Source: Saccharina japonica (taxonomy: Eukaryota; Sar; Phaeophyceae; Laminariales; Laminariaceae). From it: a stretch of 64,000 nt of DNA. This document shows positions 13,401 to 28,400 of this stretch, piece by piece. The position numbers were made by a program, and so were the translations under genes. Each line of letters begins with the position of its first letter. The first letter of the stretch is position 1. Below the pieces are notes generated by a model. The model worked only from the letters and a program-made list of their open reading frames with translations. It was not told the origin of the DNA and did no database searches. The DNA lies in NCBI GenBank assembly GCA_008828725.1, contig MEHQ01001995.1:369519-433518 (forward strand), read 5' to 3'.

Positions 13401-16400
13401 TACAGCCACGATTGAAACCAACTTTGTTCCTTGTCCATAGGGCAGGAGGCTCCCTCATTATCGAGTTTGTCGACATTTAAACGATGACATGGTATGTTGT
13501 CCCAATCGAGCTTATATCGGCCCATTGCGCTTCGCGATAACAGTCTCGAGCGGCCCCCTGTGCTTCCAAAGCTACCTCTGCTGCTGGCCCGCCCTCCAAG
13601 CGAGTCAACGAGGCTGATACCCACAAGCAAAACACGCCCTACCTAAAAATAGGCAAACGCCACTGGTTGTCGTGGGGTTTGAGTCACCACTTTGCCGTGC
13701 GGAGTTGGTACACGTACGATTAGCCATGCCTGTTGCGCCCCCAACTTCTGCTGCTCGCAAAAGGTTGGCATATGCGCGACAAAACGCGTTTCAGGTATTG
13801 TCGTATATGGAATCACTGTCCGTCAAAAGGCACAACTTGATAAGCGTTGCGTCACGATCAAGAAACACCAGGACTATCACATCCGCTAATTTTAACCGAC
13901 TGCTTTATAGGGTTAGATCAAACGAAAAAGAGTTACCCATCCTTGTGCTACCTTTGTTCAATACTGGCTTGAGACACGTTGCGCTTTCTTGGCTCAGCGA
14001 TCAATCACCTCTCTCTGTGTGCTGAACGGGTATATTTGTTGCTGCAGAGGGTTATACGTCCTGGGAGATATGTATAGAAAATATATCCTCGAACCATACT
14101 CACACGCCCCCCAATGCAGTTTCTCACCTCCAAGAAACTGAGCGAAATTGCCGTTGAACGTCGATACACTGTGCATCGCGACAGTGGAAGACGTAGCTCG
14201 TACTGCACCTGCGGTCAAGAGCATTTGTCCCGAATAATGTAACACCAGGTATTGCCCAGATGAGCTCGACTATTCATTGGTTCCGTACCTGCACCGTATT
14301 TTGCATGACGTAGCGTACGTTCCACCGCATGTTGGGGTTGCCCGTGAAGTTTCAGAGGTGCGTGTCATAGTACAGTCATTGTCAGCTGGAATCGAACGAG
14401 ACCTCTGGGTACTCATCTTGCTCCTGAACGCACGAACCACACAGTATGGAACACATCCATTTCGAAGAAAACGATGACTGTCACGACGACACGGCCCCTC
14501 GCAGCTACCACCGATAACGTATCGGGATAAAGGTCACCCTTCGGCACACCACCCAGCTTGCCAGCTAAAAAAGGATATCACTGCAAATGCTGTTATCATG
14601 TGCGTGGACACAGTACATCTTTGGGCATACAAACAACTCGCTAAGTGGGACGTTTGGAATTTCGCTCGAATCCATCGGAGCCAAACTGTTGATATCATTT
14701 ACACCGGGAGTGGACACTTCGGCAGACAGCTTTCCCACATAAAACACACGCCATACATGTCAGTGTGCAGGTATGTGGACCCACTCTCCGATGTCGGTTT
14801 CGCGAAATATAAGGTCATGAAACGCTAAGGTGGCACTCAATTCGTTTTACCAGTGGGACACGCTTCTTCGACATGTGAAAACCAGAGGGGAGGTAGGAGA
14901 AATGAACGGCAAATGAGGCATTTCGAACGAATATAATGTCGGCACCGAAAGGACGCTCCTCCTGCTATGTATGTGCTCCCGTGCACACAGACCGTTCGCT
15001 GCGTTATAAACGACGTCGCCCGTTAACTTTCCCCATCAACCACGTCCAATGAATGAGTTGCATTCCACGAGCATAATAACCCCGCACCCAATAGCCGTTT
15101 ACATCCAGCGTGTAGAAAATATTATTTGTTTTTGCAATTAGCCCCCGTAATAAAGCTGACACAACAGCAATGCTTCGGCAATTACAGATTGTTACCAAAC
15201 CTTCGCCCTCCACACTATTTGTGCACCTGGACGTATACCAAAGCTCAGCCATGTGCCGCGTCTTACCTCCAAACATCCCGCCGTTATTATTTACGAAAGA
15301 CGTGTTGCCATCCAAACGGAGCTCAGACATATCGACCTGTATGGCACCTATCAATGACAGTCGGGGAAAGGCATATAAAACCGCGATTGATTACGCCATT
15401 GATGCCAGGCAATACCTTGGGATTTACAACAGTGAGAGCCACAATGTCCCAATGCGCGTACGTGCGCAAATCCATGGAATATACGCGACAACTGGAACCC
15501 GTTCGCCGTGGAAACCAAAGGTTTCGGGGTCCAATGGCTCTGCCCAGCTCCCGTACAAAGCCCCATTGACGTGCTCGCTGTAGTTCTCAATGACGTGGCA
15601 CATGCGTGGCATCACGCATTCAACATTTGCGTCTGGTTGAATGTGTACGGCGTAAAGCACCTTATATACTATATACCGTCTAGTTCAACGGGTAGGGTCG
15701 AGAAAGGTGTGTGCGCCACCGTACCGGCGATATGTACCTGATGCAGAAAACTATCAGTTGCCGGCGTGCATCACTTGCGTTCATGAGCCTCTGTGTTAGC
15801 GTTGGTAATCAACTAAAATAATCATGATGTTAATCACGTTTTCAAAGGGTGATTAGTTTAATCATGAGCTTGATTATGTTCCCGTCATTATTCCATTACC
15901 TCAAAACTAAACATCATTAATCAACCAACTAAAAATTGATGATTCTGGTTAATTAGTAGTCGTGAAAAAAATGTTTTATTTCTTCGTGTTGTTGCGCCGG
16001 CACTGCTGTAGGCCTCCGTCAGCATGGCAGGAACAATACAGGCCGCCCTGCTCATTATCGTGGATAGGCGGATGGCGGATGTATGCGCGGAAGCTGTGCG
16101 TAACGTTTCGCTCGCACGCGCGAAAAGCAACAGGGAGGTAGCGCTCACAACCAACGACAAAGAAGAACACAAACGAAAGCGTCTGCATATGAATTGTTTC
16201 CAGCGATGGAACTTTCCGGCTTCAAACTTTCGCGCCGTATTTGAAAACGAGTTCGAAATTAAATTTGTCAGGGTTGTTCTCCACGACCACCTTAAAAAAC
16301 GAAATGATGGCCTTTTAAAAAAGACAAACGTTTTTTTGGTCAAGGAGGTACATTTTACCATTTTTGTCTTTATTTCTAGGCAACTTTGACCCAAAAGTTC

Positions 16401-19400
16401 GGAAGAACAAAAAAACAAAAGTAGAAAAGGCCTTTATAGTTTTCGAGATGTTTTTGTACGCTTATGTCATAGAACACACCCCTGCTAAAATTGTATTGCT
16501 AACTCCTCCCAGATTAGGGCGCAAAAGTGATTTCCGTGAAAGTAAATAGGTTTCCAAATAGTTCAATACATGATTCTAGTACGTTAGCAGGCGTTTCATA
16601 AAACAGCGTTGTCCAGCTCGCAGAATTTGCCACGCACCGGCTCCCCTTCCATGTGTTTCGCTATCAAATCTACCCGTCTAGCAGCGAGTTATTCGACGCA
16701 TTGGCCGATTAATGGCCAGAAGAAGAATCGTACGGATTTTAGTATTCAAGTCTTTAACTCCTATGCAATAACGCCTCTGCAAGTAATACTAATATTTTCC
16801 ATATCTCACGAACTACAGCTCGCACGCCAAACGCAGCTTCACCTATATGTTCCCTTTGTCGATGCGATCACATGGATATGTATGCCCTGTGGCAAAAGGC
16901 CCGACTGTCGTTGTAATTACTGCTCCAGTATCTGAGTGCTGGGGGTGCTGTTGTCTCGTGGGGTGGTGGTCGTCGAAACTGGTATCCAGGCAAGATAACG
17001 TCTTCTATTTCTCTATAAATTGTAAAATAATCATGATTAACCAATCAACTTTTAGTTTCCTGATTTAATCACGACGAGTTGAATATAATCAATAAGTCAT
17101 GACTAATCAAGTAAAACACACCCGGCATAATCAATATTATTAAAATCAAGGCCGATTTTCAGTTACTACTCTGTGTGAACCTTACCCTCGTTACTAGCGG
17201 CTGTGATATGTTGGGATATATTTGGTGTAATTTATTGTACGGGTTGGAATTAGTCGTTGTGTAGTGGGCACTAGCCAAAAATAGGTACACCTACGCATTA
17301 TGAGCCATTTATAGGTGTACGCCGTATTGTACCTCGGAAAAGGCTTCCTGGCCCCGCCTCATATTGGGCCTTCGCTCCATCGTACCTACAAATGGCTCAA
17401 CAGGCCAAGGCACACCTAACATTAGCTACTCAACTTCTGCGTCGCCTATTTTGGTCCTCAAGTGTACCTATATATGACTCAAACGACCACTGTTTTGCAA
17501 CTGAAATATAGACAGACGGCCACACCAGATGTCGGGACGGTCAACCAGCCGACCGTACCTGTCAGCCAGCTGACCGTCCTACTACCGGAGGCCAGAGGCC
17601 CGCGGTCACAGTTCTGACCTTAGTCGTTTGAGCCACATGCCTTCAGTGGGTGTGATCGCGGTGCGGAGAAACAACAATGAAGAGTGTGTTCATGCCGTTA
17701 TGCTGAAAGTACAATACACATACTGTTTAGTGCCGTACATAGTAGGAGAATAATTGGTATATATACGTGTACCGAGTAATAGCATACGGTTAAGGGGGTC
17801 TGAGTTACACAACCGTTGGCACGGTCCGGAACAACGTTCCATAGCAATCGTGGGTGAAAATAATGTACGGGTAGTCAGCTGGTTGACGGGTACGATCGTC
17901 TGGTTGACAGTCCCGGCATCTGGTGTGGTCGTCTGTCTATATTGCAGTTGTCAAAAAGTGATCGTTCGAGCCATTTATAGGTACAATTGAAGACACACAT
18001 AGGTGACGCGAAAGTTGAATAGCTCATAATAGGTCTACCTGGGCCTTTCGAGTCGTTTGTAGGCCCATAGAGCGCAGGCCAAATATCATGCGGGACCAGG
18101 AAGATTTTTCCGGGGTACAATATGCCGTGTACATATACATGGCTCACAATGCGTAGGTTTACCTAGTTGTTTTTACGAGTGCCCTTGTGTAATTGTGTCC
18201 CGGGCGGAGGTCGCACTTGGACCTGATTGGGTTACCTCTCGCTGTTGTTTTGGTTACCTCTCGACCGCGGTTTCGTCAGGGTGGAGAGTGGTTTAACTAC
18301 CGTGAGGACTTGGGTCCAGGTCGACATTGGACGCTTGATAGGCACAATGTGTTAGCAGAAGAGTAGTATTAATAGTGGGCCTGAATTAGTGTGGTACGTA
18401 GGGGCGCGTTGACTGTGTGACGGTATGAGAGTTTTCAACTTTTCAGAGACAGTCGGCTAAGTGGCTAACCTACCCGAACCATAAGCGGGTGCTACTGGGA
18501 TTACCCCCTGCGGTCCGCTAGCAAGGTTCCGCCAGCCGTGACAAAACCTACACCCGCGCGGATAGTGGATGCAGGTGCATTCTACATTAGGTATGGACAT
18601 CTACCGATCATCTTGCATTGCAACCGTATCAGCTGACCACGTACCTCCATTCATAAGATCTTCTTCGGACACAGGAGAGTTGCGCGTAAACGTGGTTGTT
18701 CCGTCGATGCTAATGACCGATAGCAGGGCTGATATGGCACCTGGTGGACGACATGGCAGGGCCCGCACGCAGTAGACACCACCGTACACGATAACTCAAC
18801 TCGTTGTAAAAGGCCCGCAAAATAATGGCTACGTTAAGTTGGGAGATGAACAACAATGCGGACCTTCGACCGTATCGACTGCAGTATACATGAAACATAT
18901 AACATATACCTGGTACATATCACAAGTGAGGTATTGCGGAATACCAATCGAGTGGAGTCCATCGTTTCGGTTCCAAACGTTCAGCGAGTGCACGCGATTG
19001 TCGTACCCAAAGGCACAAAGCAGTGTCCATTATCGACATCCACTATTTATAGACTCGATCACTTCAGTAATATCTATCTCTTTAAACGAACGACCTTTTG
19101 AAGAGGGGAGGCGTCTAAACAAATGATGTTACCGTTGTTTCGTGATTTTCAGTTGGCGAATACATAGTTCATAACAGCCGCATGCGACAGTAGCGGTTCA
19201 CCACGAATTGTCTGAGGCTCGTCACCTGAAGATGCCTGTGCCTCGTGCACTAAACTGGTTTTGGCGTAAACTACAAGAGCTACCCGACGAACAACCCGGT
19301 GGCCTGCGTACAGAATGAAGCATATCACAACACAACGAATGAAATTCCGACAAGTAAACCGTTTCAGCCAAAACGTGCTACCGGGTACCTCTACCGTAGC

Positions 19401-22400
19401 ACGCATCAGCTAAACTACTAACTACTGTAGCTTGCCTCGACTGCTCCCAACCTGATGTATTGAAGAACACTGGTTGCGTCAAAGAAGCCGCACGGCACCT
19501 ACCCGCCGTCCATATACATTAACAAAATAATACGCGGTTGTCAGCCTAACGCAGTTTGGGTGCTAGCTGACCCGCCAACTGGAGGACGACCCGGACGCAA
19601 ACACTAACTCCCTTGACACAAGTGAAGATCGGGCAGCCTTTGTGCTTCCGTAGGGTCCCCGGGGTTATCCATCGCGCTATAGATACCAATGTAGCCAAGT
19701 ACGTTGCATGCGTAAATAATGTGCATTTTAAACAAATACCATACTGGTAGAGTATAAGATAGTCGTCAAAAATATGTGTTCACGTCGGACGCCGGTGAGC
19801 GTCCAACACGAATGTTATTCGTCAACTGCTTCCAATCAATTTCGAATGGTGCTATGACACCAGCGCCGTTTCATCAGTTACACCATGTTAGGTCGACCAC
19901 GGGCTAACAGGATGTCCAACCGCTTTGGGGGCTTTATATTTTGTCTGCCCACGGCTGTTTACAATCGTGCCGGAATATTTAGGTGTGACACCTTCCCACT
20001 GTATCCAAAAACGTCTGCCCGGCGCACCCTATATAGTCCATGCGAACTACGCATTGTGAAAGACATCATCACGCACGCATGTTCAGGGTGTTGGAGTAGC
20101 TTCAACGGAACGCGACCCAGATACAAGTGTGTGGAGATCACTGGCGCCAGCGACAGCTGTACAGGGTCTTAAATAATATATAATCCACGAGTCATCCCAC
20201 GGTAGGGGCGCAGCAGATTTTTCTGAGCTCCTCACATGAGGAGCTCAATATCTCACCCGAAACATGACTTCGGAAACATTCGCTCGCGCAACCCGACCAA
20301 ACCTTCGAATTCGGTAGTCCAAAAATCAATATACCACTAAAATACTAACAGTATCCGGTGGATACTCGCGTGAGGAGCACACCGGTCAGAAAATATTTAG
20401 CCTAAAAGTGGTACCCCTACCGTGGGATTGCTCCCACGCCAACAGCTGCGTGTTTCGCTGCGTATCGCATGCATACTTTACCTCCTGCACGGCTGGCCGA
20501 GTTGTCGGTGAAGGCGTTGATGCCATCGATTTCGATCGTGGAAGACTCTGATTCGATGGCGCCTGCACAAAAGAAAATCAGGATACGGATGTTAACTCGG
20601 ACATCCTTGGGGAATATCAGCGGAGGGGTGTGCCAGGGGCGATTATGTCTCCAAGCAACATCCACATCAGTCATCATGGTCGAAGAAGTGTATTACAACG
20701 CTTGGCTCTCGTAGGAGCCTTACATGTCTTATGCATGATAGTGATAACCTGTACGGCGGGATGAAGTACATACAGTACATCGAGGAATGCAGCGATTTCG
20801 TGGAGGACCGTGACGAATCGGACATTCTGCACGGCCTGGCCTGTTGTCGCGTGATGATACGGTCTGCATCCTGTGGATCACCAAATCCGCAGACAGTGAT
20901 GATCACCTCTGTCGCGCCCTCTGAGAATTTGTCTTGCAATTGGTATACGAACAGGTACTTACCATCTGAGCTGTCATACAAACACCAGCAAGCGTCACCT
21001 TAGTCATGGTGCAGTGAGCATGAAAGTTACATGTCGCCCGCTTTGCAGATCCCCTTGAAGCCGACATTTTTAAGCTAAAATTGTACATTGAAATTACGCT
21101 GCATTGAATACATTTCAGACCTTGCGCAAGCATCCGCAAGGAGAACATGTTCCCGCCAGTGTGCAGCCAAAAGAGGCAGCATACTCTAACGCATGAGAGT
21201 TTTCGAATAACAATCCCGATCAACAACGTTCTGCACGACGTGTTGTGCTCATCGTGTGATTGATGAGCACATGCTTTACAACACTGTCTCACCTCCCCAC
21301 AGTGTAGCCGAGTTGTTAGAAAATGTCGTTGTGTTGCTTGCTATTAGTGTGGAGTCCTCAAGAGACACGGCCCCTGCGAGCGAAAAAAATCAGGGATGAG
21401 TGAGCCGGCTTGTGTCGCGCTAAGCAGTTGTCTGTATGTTTTTGGTGGTGGTAAACGGGCAGGCGAGGTAGACATTCCTCGCTAACGTCATGCACGAGAC
21501 CGTCACCTGAACAATGCAACACATTCAGTCTACGTACTACTGTACACACATTATAAATAGGTGATGCCACGACCGCACGCATTCAGTGTATGTACTACAT
21601 ACTAATGTAGAAGGACACACGCACATGTGCAAGTGTGACGTCGCGGTGAATTTGACAGCCACGGGGGTTAAGTCAACCGTAAACAGTGCGTGACTAGCGG
21701 CCCGTTTCCTAGGAGTGTGTGCGCAAGGCAGCGTGCGCCCGCGATCGTATAAATATGTCAATACCAGGTATATCGCAAGGTCGTCACTATCCATTTTGCA
21801 GGGAATAGTTCGCCACCCAATCAGCCGAGACAAAGTCGTCTTTCCCTAGTTAGCTATTGCATTGTTGACATGTATCAAGCTCGACACATGAAGGAGAGGC
21901 CAGAGTTTCCACATCACATCAGCAAAGGACAACAGGGACACCAACCAAATATATCGCCTACCCGCCAGATCTACTTCTTAAAACGCCCAGGCTGCAGACA
22001 CTCCATCCACGCCCATCGTACCGCCTTCTCTTCAGCCGGACCGGAAGTAGTACATTGGTATGGTCCGAGAAAAACCCCGACCACCAATATCATGGACAAA
22101 CTTGACCGAGGGGAACTAAAGCGCCAAGTTTTGACAGTAGTGGACACCTCCTGCGAGCGACACATCTTTGTGCAGCCTTGTGCGCACTCTGGTTGGCTAA
22201 AGGATATATTGGCAAGCGGCTCAACAAACCTAGATTATTCCGATGCAACATCATCCGGGCGAAACAACCTATATTATGTCCACCCAACCCCGCCCCGCGC
22301 CGACGGAATCAGCGTAAGAGTATTCCCAAGAAAGACCACCCCGTGCCAGCGGAATCAACGGGAGAGTATTTTCAAGCACCGCATACCAGTATTGATCACT

Positions 22401-25400
22401 GTTAAAGTGTTCGGGTCCGAGTTCGGGAGGCTCCGAGAACAAACCATCGGAAAATATGAATCATCAGCAGGTGCCCACGCCTCGGAATGGAGCTAGTGTT
22501 TGGCTGCCGGACCACGCCAAGAACGGGACGAACCGGAGCATGAACTACAGTGCAACGTAAGGGAACGAGGCCTCCTGCTGTACATGCTTACATCGAATGA
22601 TCGGTAGTAGCGCAACAAAACCAACGTTAACGACGAGACTCTTCCTAATGGACCAAACAATGGGAAACTGATGGTTGCAGCATTTTTGGTCCGAGTGCCG
22701 TTGAGCTTCTAAGAGAGAAGAGAACACTTCCATATCACCACAACAAATACGCTCGAAAACAGGGTAGGTAAACGTTTAGCATTCATACCCTATGATCAAG
22801 GTGGTCATTATACTCCGAACCGTACGGGGATTGCATTTTCGTGAAGATTCAACGGGGTATGCAGGCGTTTATTGTGCGGGTTTACGCCGGGTGACCCTGA
22901 CCCCCCCCGTGCACGGAAACAGGGCCCGTCCTATTTATTGCTTCAATTTAGTACTCGTCGGCAGCGCGAAACATTTGATAGCACGGTAACAACATATTGA
23001 ACACCGCAGTGTTGGGAGCGCTGCTTGCAGTTTGTACAATCACTCTCAGGACACGGAATAAAAACGTAAATGGGGGCAGGGTGATTTCAAGCTCCACGTC
23101 TCACCTCCAATGGTCGCCAAGTTACGAACGAATGAAGCATCGCCTTCGAAGGTCGCATTGGAAGATAGCAAATCCACAGCCCCTTCGCAACAGCGGAAGG
23201 TTAAAAGTTAAGTCTCATGAAGTTTAATGTGTTTTCATGCACACGGACGGCCTCAACGGAAAACCGCACACATGATGCACATGGTCAGCAGGTACGCCAA
23301 TATCCAAAGTTTCGGTGAAGGTTAGTACAACGTATATGTTTTTATGAAGCTACAAATATTGCTCTTGTACCATCAGACCTACAGTGTTAAATCCTGAAGC
23401 TTGGGCTAGAGAACACCGACCGACGGGCTGGGAAGGTTTGCTCTGGTTTGCGGTATGGAACGTGTTGGTTCGACTGTACATATTAAAGGTAACACATGCA
23501 TAACCAACTGGGACCATTCTTTTTGGAAACTTGTAAATGGAATATAAGATTGTCTAGCTGTCGCTAGGAACTCGCGCAGCAGGATACTAGTATCTGTCGT
23601 CAACTTGTGTGCATTGGTGGGGAAACAAAACAGGGAAAAACGTCGACGACGTGCCCCGAGAACCCCCTCTACCCTCCCTTCAGTAGGGTTGCACTCCGTC
23701 TGACTGAGAACCGGGTACCCGGTGGCGGGTACCCGGAACCGTCGGAATTGGAATCGGACCGGAACAAATAAATTTACCCCGGGTATTTATTTGGACCCCG
23801 GGTACCCGGATACCAGGGTTGCCCGTTGATTGTGCTATACGGAGCCCCCAAGACTGGGATATACGTATACATACATACACTGCTTGTGCCCCTAGTCTCT
23901 GCTTTTTCCTTTTTTCTCCCTTCTCTCCTACAGCCTTCGCACAACACGCGACACACAGACGATACGCATACCAGCTACCAGGACACACACACGTAGTATG
24001 TATGAGCCATGAGCCAGGACATGGATGGTATATATGGCGTGGACCATTCGCAACAGAGTGCTATAAGGGGGGGGGTAAGTATTCTCCCTGAGGCCGCCTA
24101 CTTCCTTTCTGCTGTGAAATAGGGAACAGAAGAAGGGGATATACAGGGGGGACATAAATCCAGCAGCCTGGCTGGTCTCTGTGTGAGTGGTGTATTTCAA
24201 CCCATTCCGAACTGGAAAAAATGTCCCACACCAATTCCAAGTACTTTGTCCCCAAATTCGTGGGGCCCGTTAACATTTAACACACACACCACCTCGCTCT
24301 TAGCACACACTGCAAGAGGCAGCCTTCTGCCTTCCATCTTCTTTCTTTGACATGATTCATCGAGAGAATAGACGAAATTAAGTCATTCCCTCCCACCGCC
24401 CGCCTTACGACGCCGCCTGCGGACCGTTCAGGCCCGCTGAAACGCTAAAAGGGGAGATGATAGTGCATGGTAACCCGCGGGTACCCGGGTACCCGGATAC
24501 CCGGGCTGAAAGCAGGCCGGGTACCCGGTTCCGGTTCCGTCTGAACCCCCCACAATCCGGTCCGGTTACCGGTTCCAAATTTTGAGGCCAATCTTACCCT
24601 TCAGGCGGTACACGCGCATGATGGCGCAGGCTATGGCTATGAGAATCTGCTCCACTTGCATGAGGACCGTAGGAAAAAAAAAAACATCGTCTACTATACT
24701 CGTAGAAGTACAGAAAAATGTAGGTATCCATAACTTGTACTTGTAGAGTAACAGCTTGTACAGCAGCTTCTCAACACAAGTGTCAGTGGTTCGAGACCCG
24801 TGTATCACCCTCAACTTCTTTTTATGTAGGAAAAAAAACGTATAGTAGACCAAGAGTAGACAGATAAAATTCCGAGAAACTGATGAAAAGTGCAAAAAAA
24901 AAGTAGTAGACAAATTAAAGTTCTGAGAATTTGATGAAAAGTGCACACAAAATCAATACTTTAATCAAGTAAGAAAACGGCCAGGGCTATTTTGTCAGGG
25001 GTCCCTATCACGAAAGCCTTGGTCAAAATTAGAAACTCGCATTCGCTCGTAATAAACAACTACGAATGTGTATCGTAGGCCGAACGTATCACAGGCCGAA
25101 TATAGACCGCACAAAATCAAATATTTCCAAGGGCAGGGCGCAGCGGTTATTAGAAACCATGTACCCGTTGTCCACGTGTAATCCGAGGAATATGTCGTTC
25201 GGTCGGCTTCCCTATATCGTGTGTATTGAAAACGGACGAGAGGGCCCACCCAAACGGTATGGTGCTGTGTCAGACGTCCCTACAAGGAAAATAATAAATT
25301 ACACCACAATAATATTTGTCAACCAATGAACATATGGTATATACCACCTTGTACCCACGCACAGTGCGTTATTCCACAAATAACAAATACACCCCAAACC

Positions 25401-28400
25401 AAAACGTCCCTGGCCCGAGTTTCGGGAGCGGGCGCGACGTGGTCCAACGATCCCGCCGTCTAGACCCAAACAACCGCTCCACGCGTCAAAGGTCCCACGC
25501 AGTGGTTCCCTTGAAATTCGATATCCTCGTACACTATAACTGCGAAATCATTGCGGAAAAACCCAAACTGTTCAAGGTGTTGAGAGGCACCAGCACATTA
25601 CTCACATATCGGGCCACCTGGCTTCGAATAGAACCCACGAATATTAAGGGTTTATCGGGAAACGCTGTACTTAACCCACTCCTGTTGTATTGACTCTGAC
25701 AGCATGTCCGCGTGGCGGCGAATGTCATACGGATAACGAGCACGTCCGCGACCGTTTTAGGGGTCAAAGGCGGACATATTAGCCCTCCAAAAAAAACAAG
25801 ACACAGCTCTAACCATAAGAAACACTCCAATTGTGCCACATTATTATGTTGGCCACTCACAGAAGCCAAAAAAAATACTTCGAATGCGCTCACCTCCAGA
25901 CCATGCGAAGTTGTCGGAAAAAACTGAAGTGCCGATGATTGTCACGGAAGAGTACTGCGAGATGATGGCGCCTGCCAACAGACGAAAGGAGCGCGGCTAT
26001 AATATTGTAACAGGCGCCGCTAGACAGACCTTCTCCCGCACCAGGTATGTTGTTTAGAGTACAGTGTCTTCGATTGAGCACGTTTCGGGACGCCTTGAGA
26101 GGCAAACGTTGGGGGGATATGTCAGAAGGTGGGTTGTCAATGTATAACTCCTGCCTTGAACTTCCATCCAGCTTAAAACGGGAACGGAAACAACGATATA
26201 TTTGATATCCAGTTCCGATATATTTGACCGACACCAGTCGTTCGGTGTCTCTTCTCCGCGCCCCGTGTGCCTGAAAGGCGTCGGTGCCACCCCTCCTGTA
26301 AAGTCGGCGGCTCCAAGCCATCAATTGGTGGGCACGAGCCCTAGATTTGCGACATCATGCTGCCGCTTACCACGTTGAGAAAAATACCGGCTAAACACGG
26401 CGGGTTTGAATACATTTACGTATCCGTGGTATTGCACCGCGGCTACGGTGAAACCGACGCTTCCGAAAGGGAACTACCGTAAAATCATGTTCCATTAAAC
26501 GTTTCTGAAAGGGAAAGAACTTACCAAAACGCTGGACAAAGAATATTTGACGATATAACGGGGGCGGATGTATTTGACCCTCTCCTACATCAGCAGGGCC
26601 CACCCTCCGCCGAGACAAGCTCAGGAGCAGCGTGCTCCATACCGTCAAAGGGTCTCACTCGGCTAGGCGCTGCTGCTATGGCTATGGAATCGTGCAGCTG
26701 AAGGGGGGGCGGGGGCGGGGGGTGTACTCATGTCGTGCACGGCCGTAGTCATATGACCATAGACCCTCGCATCCCTACAATGCCGGGACGGAGCACGTTG
26801 GGTTTTCACCAACCAGGCAGACCTTGCTTGCACCAAGCGCGAAGCGCCGTGAGGTATTGGGCGCGTCGCATGGAGGGTGAGCTGCATCCTGCTAAGAACC
26901 GCCTCTGAGGCGGAGTTACATATGGACGACAGCTTCAATGAGTTAATTTAATATCTGGTGTGGCCACCTCCGGAGACAGCAATGGGTTTTACTATGCAAC
27001 TGCCTCGCGGATGCCTTACCATATTAACACTACGTGATACGAGCATTCCCTTTGTGCGGAGCAAAGGTTCTCCACCCCGCACAAATTATCTACTCGACCG
27101 CCAGCTTTGGTGAACGCCCAAAAACAAAAACGGCACGCTGGTTGTCTAGCTCACGCAGCGAGTGGCGTGTTTTACAGCGTCGTTGACCACCGACGCCAAC
27201 CCAACCTTTAAATATATCATATATTTATAGGGGGGGGGGGGGGTGATTAAGGCATGTTGAAGGTTGAACGACGCGGACAGCCAATATGTAAACACGGATG
27301 CCAGGAACATTCGGCGAGGTAGAAAGGTTTAACAATGAAACTTGCCTGTAACTGGCATTGACCGTGTTTAGGGAGCTATACCTCTAGTTGTTTCCAATAG
27401 CAAGGCATATAAAACACGTTTGTCGCCCCAATAGAGTAATGGAGCTCCCCGCTCGTAGTACAAGACAGAACATATGGTTTGTCGATTTGGTTTCATACTG
27501 CAAAAAAACAATACCCACCTGGTCGCGCAACATATGCCACGATGGCATACCTCTACGACTACTACAAAAGGTTGACTCGAACCAAAACTTTGAGTATGTA
27601 CACCTGGTTCCCTGATTTGTAACGCGAGCTTAGCCATCTAATATTTCCCTGAATATCAAACAAGCCGACGGCAACCTCCACCGATCACGCCATTCACACG
27701 CCGAAATATGATTTCTTACGATTAGCTACACTCATTCATTAAGTTATTTGTTCTTCATTATATGGACTTTGGGGTCTTCGGTTGAATCCCTGTGAGCAAA
27801 GTCAGCAGCTAGTTCCTGGTATGTGCCAAACGTTCGTCTGGACGTTTTAGGCTCAGGTGTAACATATTCCGCAGTATAACGTGTGTGCGAGATCCGGGCT
27901 ACAACAACGAGCAGAGTGCTTCAGCAGCGAATGGTGGCCTTTTAATCGTATACCCTTGTATCAGTGGTCGTACGCATGGCGTACCGTGCCCATTTGGCTG
28001 CAAATAGTGTCCGTACTTGTGGGGCATATTTCTTAGGGATAGGGTTATCCGTGAATTTCATCCGTAGGGGTTTAGCGTTTGGACAGTTTTTTTTTTAGTT
28101 TTGATCACTATTTATGTACGCCCTCCTTCATTCGTTTCCCTTGTCTATGTAATGTAGCCTCTTTGTACCCCCCAAGGTGGGAAAGGCATTGCTGTATTTC
28201 GATTTTCACTTTTTGGGTGCCTTGTTCTCTGTCTCGTGCCAATCTAAATGTTCCCGTCACAGCAAGATTATCTCCACGGTCATGAATCAACGCGGAAACG
28301 GGTTGTGCTTTTACCGATTCGAATATACACCGGTCTAATGAGAGGAAAGCACACCACCCCCAATTAGTATATTTCTAAATTTAGACATATGTAGTACGAT

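Noticed and set aside
15200..15224. Acceptor-like CCAG|GTGCAC just downstream of exon 10
   Set aside because: It begins like a repeat exon but has no F-x-x-N core and no matching donor; too short to call.
16340..16385. Very short intron in the hAT-like element's internal frame
   Set aside because: GAG|GTACAT and CTAG|GCAACT borders exist but the phases of the two sides do not agree.
21870..22496. 208-codon open frame in the intron between exons 6 and 7
   Set aside because: No domain, no partner exon, no sign of purifying pattern; best read as a chance open frame.
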